Below are positions 36,061 through 42,820 of a DNA stretch of 42,820 nt, piece by piece. Below the pieces are notes generated by a model that searched no databases, was not told the DNA's origin, and saw only the letters and a list, made by a program, of their open reading frames with translations. Both the position numbers and the translations under genes were made by a program. The stretch comes from CAIQJJ01 sp964606085 (GTDB lineage: Bacteria > Chloroflexota > Anaerolineae > Anaerolineales > UBA4823), in the NCBI GenBank assembly GCA_964606085.1, contig CAZSFD010000046.1:1-42820 (forward strand), in the 5' to 3' direction. Position 1 is the first letter of the stretch, and every line of letters begins with the position of its first letter.

Positions 36061-38064
36061 TTAAGCACGCCAGCAACGCCGCCACAGGCCAGGGACAAGC
36101 ACCAGACCAACCAGCCCCCAGGCCCAGAAAGGTTCTTCCCGGCGCGGAAGAGCCGCCTGCCCGCCGCAGCCGGCAAAAGGCGTGCCATTCAGTCGTGTAC
36201 CCGGTGAAAAGCGCCGCCCGGCAGCCTCGCCAACCAGGGTGTGCCTGGCAAACAGGCCGGTCACATCGGGCGAACGGGTAATGGCCTGGTCATCGCCAGC
36301 ATCGCTGCCGTAGGTGGTGGTGATGACCGCCGCGGCGCTGGCATCGAAGAGCGTCAGCGTGTCGCCGGTGTTGTTCAGGCCCAGCGCCCGGGTTGTCGCC
36401 GTGAACACCAGGCTTTCGCCATAAGTACCCGGCAACAAACCGCCGCCAAACACCACCACTGCGCAGTTGGCCGGCAAAACCGTCGAAATGGCAAAGGTAT
36501 GGCGCAGTTGCACCCCATCGTGCAGCACCCAGCCCGAAAGGTCTATGGCAGCATCGGTCGTGTTGACAATCTCAACAAATTCATCGTCGGCTGTATCTAC
36601 CACGCCATCCCCATTGGCGTCACCTTGACCAAGGTGGGGGTCAGCATGGATTTCGTTGATCACCAGCGGCGGCAGCGGGGTGGGCGTGGGCGGCGAGGCC
36701 AGGTCAACCTGGCCAGGGGCCGGGCTGGCCTGAATACGCCAGTCGCCCGCGGCATCGGTATCCACGGCTGGGGGGTAACGCTCGATAGACGAACCCGCCG
36801 CAGGCGCGCTAACCGGCGGCTGGAAATGAGCATAAGGCGAATCTCCATAAGCCACCCCATCCACCACCTGATCCGTCCCATCCAGCAGCAGCACTTCATC
36901 GCCGCCATTCACCAGGCTGATCGAGCCGCTGGCCCAGGCATCATAGTGGATCAGGTTCGGCACACTGGCGTCGGTTTCGTTCAATTCAAAATCAGGTTTG
37001 AAGCCATAGACGGCCACAAAAACACTGGCGCGGTTGGCAATCACCATCACCTGCCCGGCGTCAATTTGCGCGCCCGCCGGAAAAGCCATCATCCCTTCAC
37101 TGCCGCCAGCCGCTTCCTCGTCGCCAATTTTGAATCCAGCCAGGGGATAATCTTGCTCAGACGGATTGTATAGCTCGATCCACTCACCGCCCGGTTCTTC
37201 AGCCAGTGGGTCGGCCTGCACTTCGCTGATCAGCAGTTGGCCGGTGAAGGGGGCAAACGTGGGGGTGGGGGTTGAGGTGGCTGTTGGGCTGGGGGAAGGC
37301 GTGGTGGTGGGGGATCGCGTGGGTGCGGGGGTAAAGGTGGGGGCGGCGGTGGGCGTGGGCGGCATCACATTCACCTGGCGCGGGCCTGGCACGGGCTGGC
37401 TGCGCCAATCGAGGGCGTTATCGCCATCCTGGTAGGCCGGATAGCGCTCCAGCGTCTGGCCCTTGACCGGCGGCCTGATCTTCGGGTCAAATTCCGGCCA
37501 CGGCGAATTACCCCACGCCAGGGCATCCACCACATCGCCAGCCGGGTCATAGAGCAGCAGTTCGTCGCCGCCATCGGTCAACACAATCGTCGTGCGGCAG
37601 CCGCTATCGCATTTGAACAGGTTCGGCACCAGGGGGTCGGTTTCGTCAAGTTCGAAATCTGGGGCAAAGCCATACAGCCCGGCGAAGGCCAGCGCTTTCC
37701 TGGCAATCACCACCACCTGGCCGGGTTGCAGCCGTGTGCCATCAGGGAACTGCATCATTCCCTCGTTACCGTTGGGGTCTTCCTCGTCACCCACGCGATA
37801 ACCGGTCAGGTCGAAGGCTGTCCCGCCGTCATTGTACAGTTCGAACCATTCCTGATCCGGCTGTGCGCCCGGCGGATTGGCCATCACTTCGGAAAACAAA
37901 ACCCGCCCGGCGAGCGGAGTCGGCGGGCGGGTGCTGATCAACGGCCAATTTTTGACCGTCAGAGGCAGGTAGACCTGATATTGTTCAGCCGCGCCAGCCA
38001 GCGCAACGATCAACAAACTCAAGACACCAACCAATACTCCAACCAGGAGCTTTGTTTTTGACAT
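36061..38064 (-). CDS. Surface protein with three lamin-tail domains
   Basis: 667 residues from ATG 38064 (GGAGGGG six bases upstream). Signal peptide 1-25, then lamin-tail domains (LTD, PF00932) at about 50-210, 260-420 and 455-610, each beginning with a (L/V)(F/I)(S/N)E(V/I)xA(N/D)P strand and holding a WFELYN-like motif. Thr/Pro-rich linkers join the domains (about 215-255 and 440-450). The third LTD has a loop D-A-N-G-D-G-V-V-D that looks like a calcium site. The C-terminus is a hydrophobic anchor plus basic residues. Bacterial LTDs occur on cell-surface and nuclease-associated proteins; the partner is unknown. Confidence 0.85.
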   Translation of the reverse strand: MSKTKLLVGVLVGVLSLLIVALAGAAEQYQVYLPLTVKNWPLISTRPPTPLAGRVLFSEVMANPPGAQPDQEWFELYNDGGTAFDLTGYRVGDEEDPNGNEGMMQFPDGTRLQPGQVVVIARKALAFAGLYGFAPDFELDETDPLVPNLFKCDSGCRTTIVLTDGGDELLLYDPAGDVVDALAWGNSPWPEFDPKIRPPVKGQTLERYPAYQDGDNALDWRSQPVPGPRQVNVMPPTPTAAPTFTPAPTRSPTTTPSPSPTATSTPTPTFAPFTGQLLISEVQADPLAEEPGGEWIELYNPSEQDYPLAGFKIGDEEAAGGSEGMMAFPAGAQIDAGQVMVIANRASVFVAVYGFKPDFELNETDASVPNLIHYDAWASGSISLVNGGDEVLLLDGTDQVVDGVAYGDSPYAHFQPPVSAPAAGSSIERYPPAVDTDAAGDWRIQASPAPGQVDLASPPTPTPLPPLVINEIHADPHLGQGDANGDGVVDTADDEFVEIVNTTDAAIDLSGWVLHDGVQLRHTFAISTVLPANCAVVVFGGGLLPGTYGESLVFTATTRALGLNNTGDTLTLFDASAAAVITTTYGSDAGDDQAITRSPDVTGLFARHTLVGEAAGRRFSPGTRLNGTPFAGCGGQAALPRREEPFWAWGLVGLVLVPGLWRRCWRA

Positions 38065-38105
38065 GAACATCCCCTCCAGCAAGCGCTGTTTCAGACGCCT
38101 CTCTG

Positions 38106-38570
38106 CTATTTTTTGAGCAACTGCAAAATTTCCTGGCTGTGATCGGCTGGCTTGACGTTCTCAAACACATGCACAATCAGGCCGTTTTCATCAATCAAGA
38201 ACGTGGTGCGCAGCACACCCTCGTACTCACGCCCCATGAATTTCTTTGGCCCCCACACGCCGTACGCATCGCACAAGGCATGGTCTTCATCGGCCAGCAA
38301 GGAAAACGGCAAATTGTATTTGGCCTTGAATTTGGCGTGCGACTTCGGCGCATCGGGGCTGACGCCGAGGATGGTCACACCCGCCTGCTGGTAGGCGCTG
38401 TAATCATCGCGGAAATTGCAGGCTTCAGTAGTGCAGCCGGGGGTGTCATCTTTGGGGTAGAAATACAACACCAAAGGTTGACCGCGCAACTCAGCCAGGG
38501 TACGGATCGCCCCGGTTTCGTCGGGCAGCGCAAAATCAGGGGCAGGGGTTTGTGGAGCAGGCAGGGGCAT
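38106..38570 (-). CDS. bcp: Peroxiredoxin, BCP/PrxQ type
   Basis: 154 residues with thioredoxin fold. Peroxidatic Cys in TPGCTTEACNFRD (near residue 46, with a second Cys 5 residues later as in PrxQ), and the conserved GxSPD and WGPKKFMGREY segments. It reduces hydrogen peroxide and organic peroxides with thioredoxin. AGGAGG lies 6 bases before ATG 38570. It follows a stand-alone response regulator by 9 bases, so both likely share a transcript. Confidence 0.93.
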   Translation of the reverse strand: MPLPAPQTPAPDFALPDETGAIRTLAELRGQPLVLYFYPKDDTPGCTTEACNFRDDYSAYQQAGVTILGVSPDAPKSHAKFKAKYNLPFSLLADEDHALCDAYGVWGPKKFMGREYEGVLRTTFLIDENGLIVHVFENVKPADHSQEILQLLKK

Positions 38571-38579
38571 GGTTTCCTC

Positions 38580-38945
38580 CTAAATCAATTTGGCTTTTCG
38601 CAGCGACTCTTCCAGCGCTTCGACACTGGCAGGCTTGATAATGACATCCAACGCGCCTTCGCGTTTGGCACGCTCCATTGTGATACGCTCGCCATCGGCG
38701 GTCACCACCACCACCGGAACAGTCAAAAGGCGTGGCTCCCGTTTGAGAAAGCCCAACACTTCAAAGCCACTGACGCCCGGCATGTTCAAATCTAAAAAGA
38801 CAATATCTGGAATGCCGTCGCGCATGGCTAACATGGCCGCTCGCGGGCCGTAGGCCGGACGCGCATCCAGATCGAACAAGGACAGCAGTTGGCACAAGCT
38901 ATCTGCCGTATGGCGGTTATCGTCAATCACCAGTGCAACAGGCAT
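38580..38945 (-). CDS. Single-domain response regulator (CheY-like receiver)
   Basis: 121 residues, receiver domain only. Acidic pair DD at 8-9, phospho-acceptor Asp51 in VFLDLNMPG, Thr in VVVVTAD near 82 and Lys in IIKPAS near 104. No output domain. The start is three bases after the moeA stop, so it is part of the aroE-moeA-RR-bcp operon. Its partner kinase is not adjacent; the orphan histidine kinase at 25918 is a candidate by absence of others, no more. Confidence 0.92.
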   Translation of the reverse strand: MPVALVIDDNRHTADSLCQLLSLFDLDARPAYGPRAAMLAMRDGIPDIVFLDLNMPGVSGFEVLGFLKREPRLLTVPVVVVTADGERITMERAKREGALDVIIKPASVEALEESLRKAKLI

Positions 38946-38948
38946 CTT

Positions 38949-40958
38949 TCACTCCATCTCAGCGATTTGTCTACCCATACAGGCGACATCATAGCCAGGC
39001 ATCGCCGCAACCGTTCGACGGAAGCGCTCATCTGCCAGCAAATCCAGCAGCGGGGCTAACAAGGCGTGATGCGCATACGTTTGTGGGATGACCAAATCGT
39101 ACCGCTCCTGGAACAAGGGGACAAAATCCAATTCCAGCGCTTGCGCAGCAGCGGCAATGCCCAGGCCGCAATCGGCGCGGCCCGAAGCGACAGCGGCAGC
39201 CACGGCCAGGTGGGTAAATTCTTCCTGATTGTAGCCTCGAACCTGATCAGCGGCAACCCCCCTTAAGTTCAGGTGATAATCGAGCAGCACCCGCGTCCCC
39301 GCGCCGCGCTGACGGTTGATGAAGCAGACGTCCGGGCGCAGCAGGTCATTCAAGCTGCCAATCGCTTTCGGGTTACCCCGCCGCACCATCAGCCCCTGCT
39401 CACGCCCCACCAGGGCGATCACCACCAGCGGCACGCCCGGCAGGTATTCGCCGATGGCAGCCAGGTTGTATTCCCCCGTCGCCGGGTCGAGCAAGTGCGA
39501 ACCCGCCAGGTGGCATTCGCCGCGGCGCAGCGCCACCAGCCCCCCCTGGCTGCCCACATTGGCCGAGGCCAGCCGCCGCCCACGTTCAGCCAGGAATTGC
39601 GCCATCACGTCCAGGCTGATGTCGTGTGAACCGACGGCCAAAATGGCCTGGGCAATTTCGCGCCGCAAACGGTACAGGCGCACATCCACCTCGGCCCCGG
39701 CCGGCAGCCCCTGCGTGCCACGCGGCAAAATAACGATACCATCGGCCCGCACCAACGACGAGATCACCCCCGCCCCACGCGCCACCGGCAGCGCCAGCGT
39801 GCGCTCACCCACCTGCCCCACGGCTACGCGCACGTAATCGTCATCGCCCGGCGGCGAGGTGAGTTTACGCGCCAGCACCGCCCGCAGGGTATCGGGTTCA
39901 TGCGCCTGCCGCCCCAGCCAACGCGCCAACAACGCCTCGACGAATATCTCCGCCGTCAGCGCCGCAGAAACGGGGTAGCCGGGAACGCCGAGAATGGGGA
40001 TCGCAGGTGGCAGGCGGCAGGTGGCAGGCGGGTCAATTTGTACCTTGCCACCTGCCACCATCCCCAATATCACCGGATGCCCCGGACGCACCGCCACGCC
40101 ATGCACAAGCACCTGGCCGAGATGGGCGATGACACGGGCGGAATAATCTTCAGCACCAGCAGACGAACCAGCCAGGAGCAGGATCAGGTCGGATTCGGCG
40201 GCGGCTTGCTGCACCTGTTGGCACAGGGCGTCGAAGTCGTCGGGGGTGATCGGCAGGCGCTGGGCTGCGCCGCCCCAGGCGTTGACCTGCGCCGCCAGGA
40301 CGAGCGAGTTGTACTCGATCATGTCGCCCGCTTGCACAGGCTGGCCAATCGGTTTGAGTTCGCTGCCGGTGGGGATGATGGCGACGCGCGGGCGGCGGGC
40401 CGCCTTCACCTGGCTGTGACCGCAGGCGGCTATCGCCCCCAAATCTACCGGGCGCAGGGTGTGACCGGCGGGCAGCACCAACTGCGTGGCCACGATATCT
40501 TCACCCAGCAGCCGCACGTGGCTCCAGGGTGTGACGGCGGCGCGGATGCGGATGGCGTGCGGTTGGCGCGGGTTGGCGGCGGGCCGGCCATCTGCGCCGA
40601 GGGGTTCGACATTTTCGATGGGGATGACGGCATCGGCCCACGCGGGCAGCGGGTCGCCGGTATCTATGTAGCTTGTAGCGTGTTCGGCCAAGAGGGTGAT
40701 TGGGGTGTTGAGTTCTGCGCCAAGCGTATCCGCAGCGCGCACAGCGAAACCATCCATGGCCGAGGCGTGGTAATGCGGCGAGGAAATTTTCGCCCATACC
40801 GCTTCGGCCAGGACGCGTCCCAAGGCGCCTTCGTCGAGGGGGATTTCTTCGGCGGCGAGCAAGCCCCACAGCCCGGCAGCCTGCAAGGCGGCCTGAAAGC
40901 GGGCCTGTGCCTCGGGCAGGGGAATATCGTGCAGGTAAACGGCGTTCGCCGGTAGCAT
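38949..40958 (-). CDS. moeA: Molybdopterin molybdotransferase MoeA fused to substrate-binding domain
   Basis: 669 residues from ATG 40958, which overlaps the aroE stop as TAATG. The N-terminal ~410 residues are MoeA: ASAMDGFAVRAAD, the GDPLPAWADAVI loop, TGSELKPIGQ and GVPGYPVSAAL. The remaining part (about 440-669) is a periplasmic-binding-protein-like domain as in MoeA-PBP fusions of archaea and Chloroflexi, with VGSHDISLD and NRQRGAGTRVLLDY. MoeA inserts molybdate into adenylylated molybdopterin; the extra domain may bind molybdate or act as a sensor (inference). Around residue 305-320 a repeat at 40003-40060 adds about 17 residues (GGKVQIDPPATCRLPPA) before LGVPGYP. Confidence 0.88.
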   Translation of the reverse strand: MLPANAVYLHDIPLPEAQARFQAALQAAGLWGLLAAEEIPLDEGALGRVLAEAVWAKISSPHYHASAMDGFAVRAADTLGAELNTPITLLAEHATSYIDTGDPLPAWADAVIPIENVEPLGADGRPAANPRQPHAIRIRAAVTPWSHVRLLGEDIVATQLVLPAGHTLRPVDLGAIAACGHSQVKAARRPRVAIIPTGSELKPIGQPVQAGDMIEYNSLVLAAQVNAWGGAAQRLPITPDDFDALCQQVQQAAAESDLILLLAGSSAGAEDYSARVIAHLGQVLVHGVAVRPGHPVILGMVAGGKVQIDPPATCRLPPAIPILGVPGYPVSAALTAEIFVEALLARWLGRQAHEPDTLRAVLARKLTSPPGDDDYVRVAVGQVGERTLALPVARGAGVISSLVRADGIVILPRGTQGLPAGAEVDVRLYRLRREIAQAILAVGSHDISLDVMAQFLAERGRRLASANVGSQGGLVALRRGECHLAGSHLLDPATGEYNLAAIGEYLPGVPLVVIALVGREQGLMVRRGNPKAIGSLNDLLRPDVCFINRQRGAGTRVLLDYHLNLRGVAADQVRGYNQEEFTHLAVAAAVASGRADCGLGIAAAAQALELDFVPLFQERYDLVIPQTYAHHALLAPLLDLLADERFRRTVAAMPGYDVACMGRQIAEME
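40003..40060. repeat. GGTGGCAGG/CCTGCCACC repeat inside moeA
   Basis: Tandem GCAGGTGGCAGGCG units (40003-40029) face CCTTGCCACCTGCCACC (40043-40059). In frame, this adds a stretch of unusual residues not found in MoeA just before the GLPGYP motif. Confidence 0.65.
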
Positions 40959-41824
40959 TACGCCGCCCGCATCCCTTCTTCGGCGGCTTGCAGCAGCGGG
41001 GCGAAGGGCGGCTTCTGGCCCGTCCAACGCTCGAAGGCCAGCGCCGCCTGCGAGACGAGCATCCCCAGGCCGGTGGAGGCGGTCAGCCCGGCAGCACGCG
41101 CATCAGCCACGAAACGCGTCAGCGAGGGGTTGTAGACGTTGTCGTAAACGACGGCCCCGGCGGGGAAGGGCAGGCCCGGTGGCCAGGGGGTGGCGTCGGT
41201 ACGGGGGTGCATACCAAGCGGGGTGCAGTTGACGAGCAGGTTGGGTGACGGCGAACTTCGTTCGCGGATGGAAAGGTGCATGGGTGACAACACGGTCGGG
41301 CGAGAGGCAGACCTGGCAACATCATTGGCCAGGTTGTTGGCCTGCGTTTCATCTTCGGGGCGGGCGAAGATGATGGTGAGATGCCAGCCAGCCATCGCCA
41401 GGGCATACGCCACCGCCCGCGCCCCGCCGCCAGAACCGAGGACGACTGCTGATGGTTGATTTTTGATTGCTGATTGGAAGAGCTGCGGAGCGAGGCGTTC
41501 AAGGTCGGCCAGGAAGCCGGGGGCGTCGGTGTTGTCGCCGATCAGCTTTGCACCGTCGTGGAAGATGGTGTTGACCGCGCCGATGGCCCGCGCCATGGGG
41601 GTCAGGTCATCTACCAGGGGGATGACGGTCTCTTTGTGGGGGATGGTGACGTTCAGGCCGTGCAGTTCGCCACGGCGCACACGCCCGACCAGTTCGGCCA
41701 GTGAGCCGGGGCCTTCACTGCCGGGGGCAATGGGGTAGAGTTTGTAGTCGCCGGTCAAGCCGGTCTCGCGTAGCGCCGCGGCGTGAATGGCGGGGGACAT
41801 GCTGTGTCCGAGTGGATAGCCGGT
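40958..41824 (-). CDS. aroE: Shikimate dehydrogenase, 5' end missing at probable chimeric join
   Basis: The ORF from ATG 41800 has 280 codons, but the frame continues upstream through Leu-Thr-Gly-Tyr-Pro-Leu-Gly-His-Ser before MSPAIH, which is the AroE substrate-binding start (GxPLGHSxSPxxH). So the real start was further upstream. No start codon is found before the stop at 41863-41861. Also visible: NVTIPHKE, NTDAPGF, the NADP loop VLGSGGGARAVAYAL and VNCTPLGMHP. It reduces 3-dehydroshikimate. Two repeat-like in-frame inserts occur at 41444-41479 and 41251-41265. It is the first gene of the moeA-RR-bcp operon. Confidence 0.85.
   Translation of the reverse strand, partial: TGYPLGHSMSPAIHAAALRETGLTGDYKLYPIAPGSEGPGSLAELVGRVRRGELHGLNVTIPHKETVIPLVDDLTPMARAIGAVNTIFHDGAKLIGDNTDAPGFLADLERLAPQLFQSAIKNQPSAVVLGSGGGARAVAYALAMAGWHLTIIFARPEDETQANNLANDVARSASRPTVLSPMHLSIRERSSPSPNLLVNCTPLGMHPRTDATPWPPGLPFPAGAVVYDNVYNPSLTRFVADARAAGLTASTGLGMLVSQAALAFERWTGQKPPFAPLLQAAEEGMRAA
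41251..41265. repeat. Palindrome GCGAAC-TTC-GTTCGC inside aroE
   Basis: Perfect 6-base arms around TTC. In frame it encodes Arg-Glu-Arg-Ser-Ser in a linker just before LLVNCTPLGM, a region usually shorter in AroE. Confidence 0.6.
41444..41479. repeat. GCTGATTG/TTGATT-type repeat inside aroE
   Basis: GACTGCTGATGGTTGATTT followed by TTGATTGCTGATTGGAA is a tandem of TGATTG-like units. On the coding strand it gives Phe-Gln-Ser-Ala-Ile-Lys-Asn-Gln-Pro-Ser before the VVLGSGGG motif, unlike typical AroE. Confidence 0.6.
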
Positions 41825-42278
41825 GAGGGCGAGGGAGATCCCGACGGGTCTCCTGTTCGTTCAGCGGGACGAAGGCGGGGCGCCGATAGAACCTCCCGAG
41901 GGCGCCCTCGCGGTGTACGAAGTCCTCTCCGCGAAGAAATTCGCCGTCACGGTGCTGCCCGCCGACCCGCATTCGTTGGCGGCCGGCTCCGACTGCGCGG
42001 CCCAATGCGCCTCCTGGGCGCGCGCGGGAAAAGACGCCGGCGTGAAACGGATCGTCTGCGTCGGCCTCAGGGTCGCCGCCTACGATACGGTGGCCGGCTA
42101 CGAGGTCGCCAAGGTCATGGCGAATGCGGCGCTCTACGACATCGGCACGGGCGCGCTCGTGCGAACGTGGCAGACGCAGAGAAGCGGAACCGGTCTCACG
42201 CCGGAGCTCGCCCGCGTGAACGCATTCAGGGAGGCGGGAAAGGCGCTGGGGAACCTGCTGTCGACGACGATGCCTTAG
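41823..42278 (+). CDS. Unrecognised protein, 5' end probably missing
   Basis: Open frame from GTG 41823 (just after TAG 41817) to TAG 42278. About 151 codons. The C-terminal part (VGLRVAAYDTVAGYEVAKVMANAALYDIGTGALVRTWQ) resembles an envelope protein domain with alternating beta strands and a DxxTG turn, as in LPP20/FlgO-like lipoproteins, but I do not recognise the family. No signal peptide, so the N-terminus was most likely lost at the join. Confidence 0.5.
   Translation: MRAREIPTGLLFVQRDEGGAPIEPPEGALAVYEVLSAKKFAVTVLPADPHSLAAGSDCAAQCASWARAGKDAGVKRIVCVGLRVAAYDTVAGYEVAKVMANAALYDIGTGALVRTWQTQRSGTGLTPELARVNAFREAGKALGNLLSTTMP
41825..41862. other. Probable chimeric junction
   Basis: Left of here aroE is recognisable up to Leu-Ala-Leu-Thr-Gly-Tyr-Pro (41833-41813), right of here the frame hits a stop and an unrelated plus-strand ORF runs without a recognised N-terminus. 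The sequence beyond has a different style: no Chloroflexota-like genes, other codon choices (for example more GAGG and AAGG runs). Confidence 0.65.
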
Positions 42279-42298
42279 GAGGGGTCACGCCTCCCCCG
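42278..42298. terminator. Possible shared terminator
   Basis: GGAGGGG-TCACG-CCTCCCCC (42279-42298) forms a GC-rich hairpin at the shared end of the two converging genes. No T-run. Confidence 0.35.
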
Positions 42299-42809
42299 TT
42301 ATCGAAATCTCCCTCTCGAGCTGGAGGAGCGCCTTCTCCATGAACTCGATCCGCTCGCGGGCCAGTTCCTTCCCCCGATCGAGCACCAGGTGCGAAACCG
42401 CCCTCTCTTTGTACTCCTTCAGGAGGGTCAGCACTTCCTGAAGGGTCTTCGCCCCCCTCAGCATGAACGCGCCTATCGCAAGCCTGGTGAAACCCGCCAT
42501 GCCGAGGGAGTCGATAATGTCGGCGTCGTGGAGCATTTTCGCCTCTTTGAAGGTGGGATTCCCTTCGGGGATGTGGTTCAATATCGCCTCTTTCACGAGC
42601 GCGATCTTGTCGGGGCCGAAGCCCACCTCGTGGAGAACGGCCTCCGCCTTTTCCGCCGACGCGAGCTGGTGGGGCTCGGTGAAGATGATGTCGTGAAGGT
42701 AGGTGGCCGCATACAGGACGTCGTCGTCGTACCTGTCTTCGAGCAGTTTCGCGATGTGGTATACCCTGTTGCAATGATCGAAACCTCTGGCGAGTCTTCC
42801 CGCCGACAT
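42285..42809 (-). CDS. HD-domain phosphohydrolase-like protein
   Basis: 174 residues with HD superfamily motifs in order: DHCNRVYHIAKLL, the metal-binding LHDI near residue 40, NHI near 76, and HDADIID near 93. Such small HD proteins (YedJ-like) may act on nucleotides or phosphomonoesters. ATG 42809 follows AAAGGAC by four bases, but a longer gene running past the window edge cannot be excluded. Part of the foreign right-hand end. Confidence 0.75.
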   Translation of the reverse strand: MSAGRLARGFDHCNRVYHIAKLLEDRYDDDVLYAATYLHDIIFTEPHQLASAEKAEAVLHEVGFGPDKIALVKEAILNHIPEGNPTFKEAKMLHDADIIDSLGMAGFTRLAIGAFMLRGAKTLQEVLTLLKEYKERAVSHLVLDRGKELARERIEFMEKALLQLEREISITGEA

Positions 42810-42820
42810 GTCCTTTGAGT

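Overview
The window looks like a fosmid- or scaffold-sized piece of a high-GC Chloroflexota (Anaerolineae-like) genome. This is inferred from gene content and style: surface lipoproteins with long Pro/Thr linkers, a fused heme A synthase/heme O synthase, a Gram-positive-type LexA box (GAAC-N4-GTTC), a MoeA fused to a substrate-binding domain, fused CrtYc/CrtYd-type lycopene cyclase, and many short intergenic palindromes. No taxonomic search was possible. A 10-base N run lies inside crtI (34143-34152). The last ~1 kb (from about 41825-41860) does not fit the rest: shikimate dehydrogenase is cut off just after its N-terminal motif, and unrelated sequence with an HD-domain gene follows. I read this as a chimeric join.

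Layout. 1-55: 5' part of a tRNA-Glu(CTC) on the minus strand with its promoter. 226-5005: four plus-strand genes (membrane-anchored binding protein, TelA-family protein, binding-protein/vWA fusion, XpaC-like membrane protein), probably one envelope-stress module. 5156-10379: ROK regulator, GH4 glycosidase, URO-D-like methyltransferase (frameshifted) and MttB-family methyltransferase, probably one operon. 10401-11425: a leftover C-terminal surface-anchor fragment and a LysR regulator. 11525-15026 (minus): a lipoprotein with four rhodanese domains and, upstream, a 13-heme cytochrome lipoprotein broken by an in-frame TGA. 15230-23916 (minus): an alpha-glucan utilisation operon (ThuA-like protein, MFS transporter fused to an esterase, GH13 alpha-glucosidase, secreted pullulanase). 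23917-24503: repeats and a cytochrome P450 relic. 24500-29347 (plus): pirin, a small membrane protein, a 36-residue lipoprotein, a GAF histidine kinase, and the CtaA-CtaB fusion broken by an in-frame TAA. 29432-35050 (minus): carotenoid operon crtI-crtB-lycopene cyclase-DUF6992-tocopherol-cyclase-like-cruF, transcribed from a full-consensus promoter. 35272-36003: lexA, divergent from crtI, with a LexA box inside its own promoter spacer. 36061-41824 (minus): lamin-tail surface protein, peroxiredoxin, response regulator, MoeA-binding-protein fusion and aroE.

Two themes run across the window. First, a family of short palindromes (core GGCGAAATTAATTTCGCC and GGCCGAATGAATTCGGCC variants) marks many gene boundaries, sometimes supplying the stop codon, and unrelated repeats appear in frame inside coding sequences (GH13, MoeA, AroE). 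Second, three otherwise well-conserved genes are broken by single-base-type lesions (one -1 frameshift, two in-frame stops); sequencing error and real decay cannot be separated from this sequence alone.
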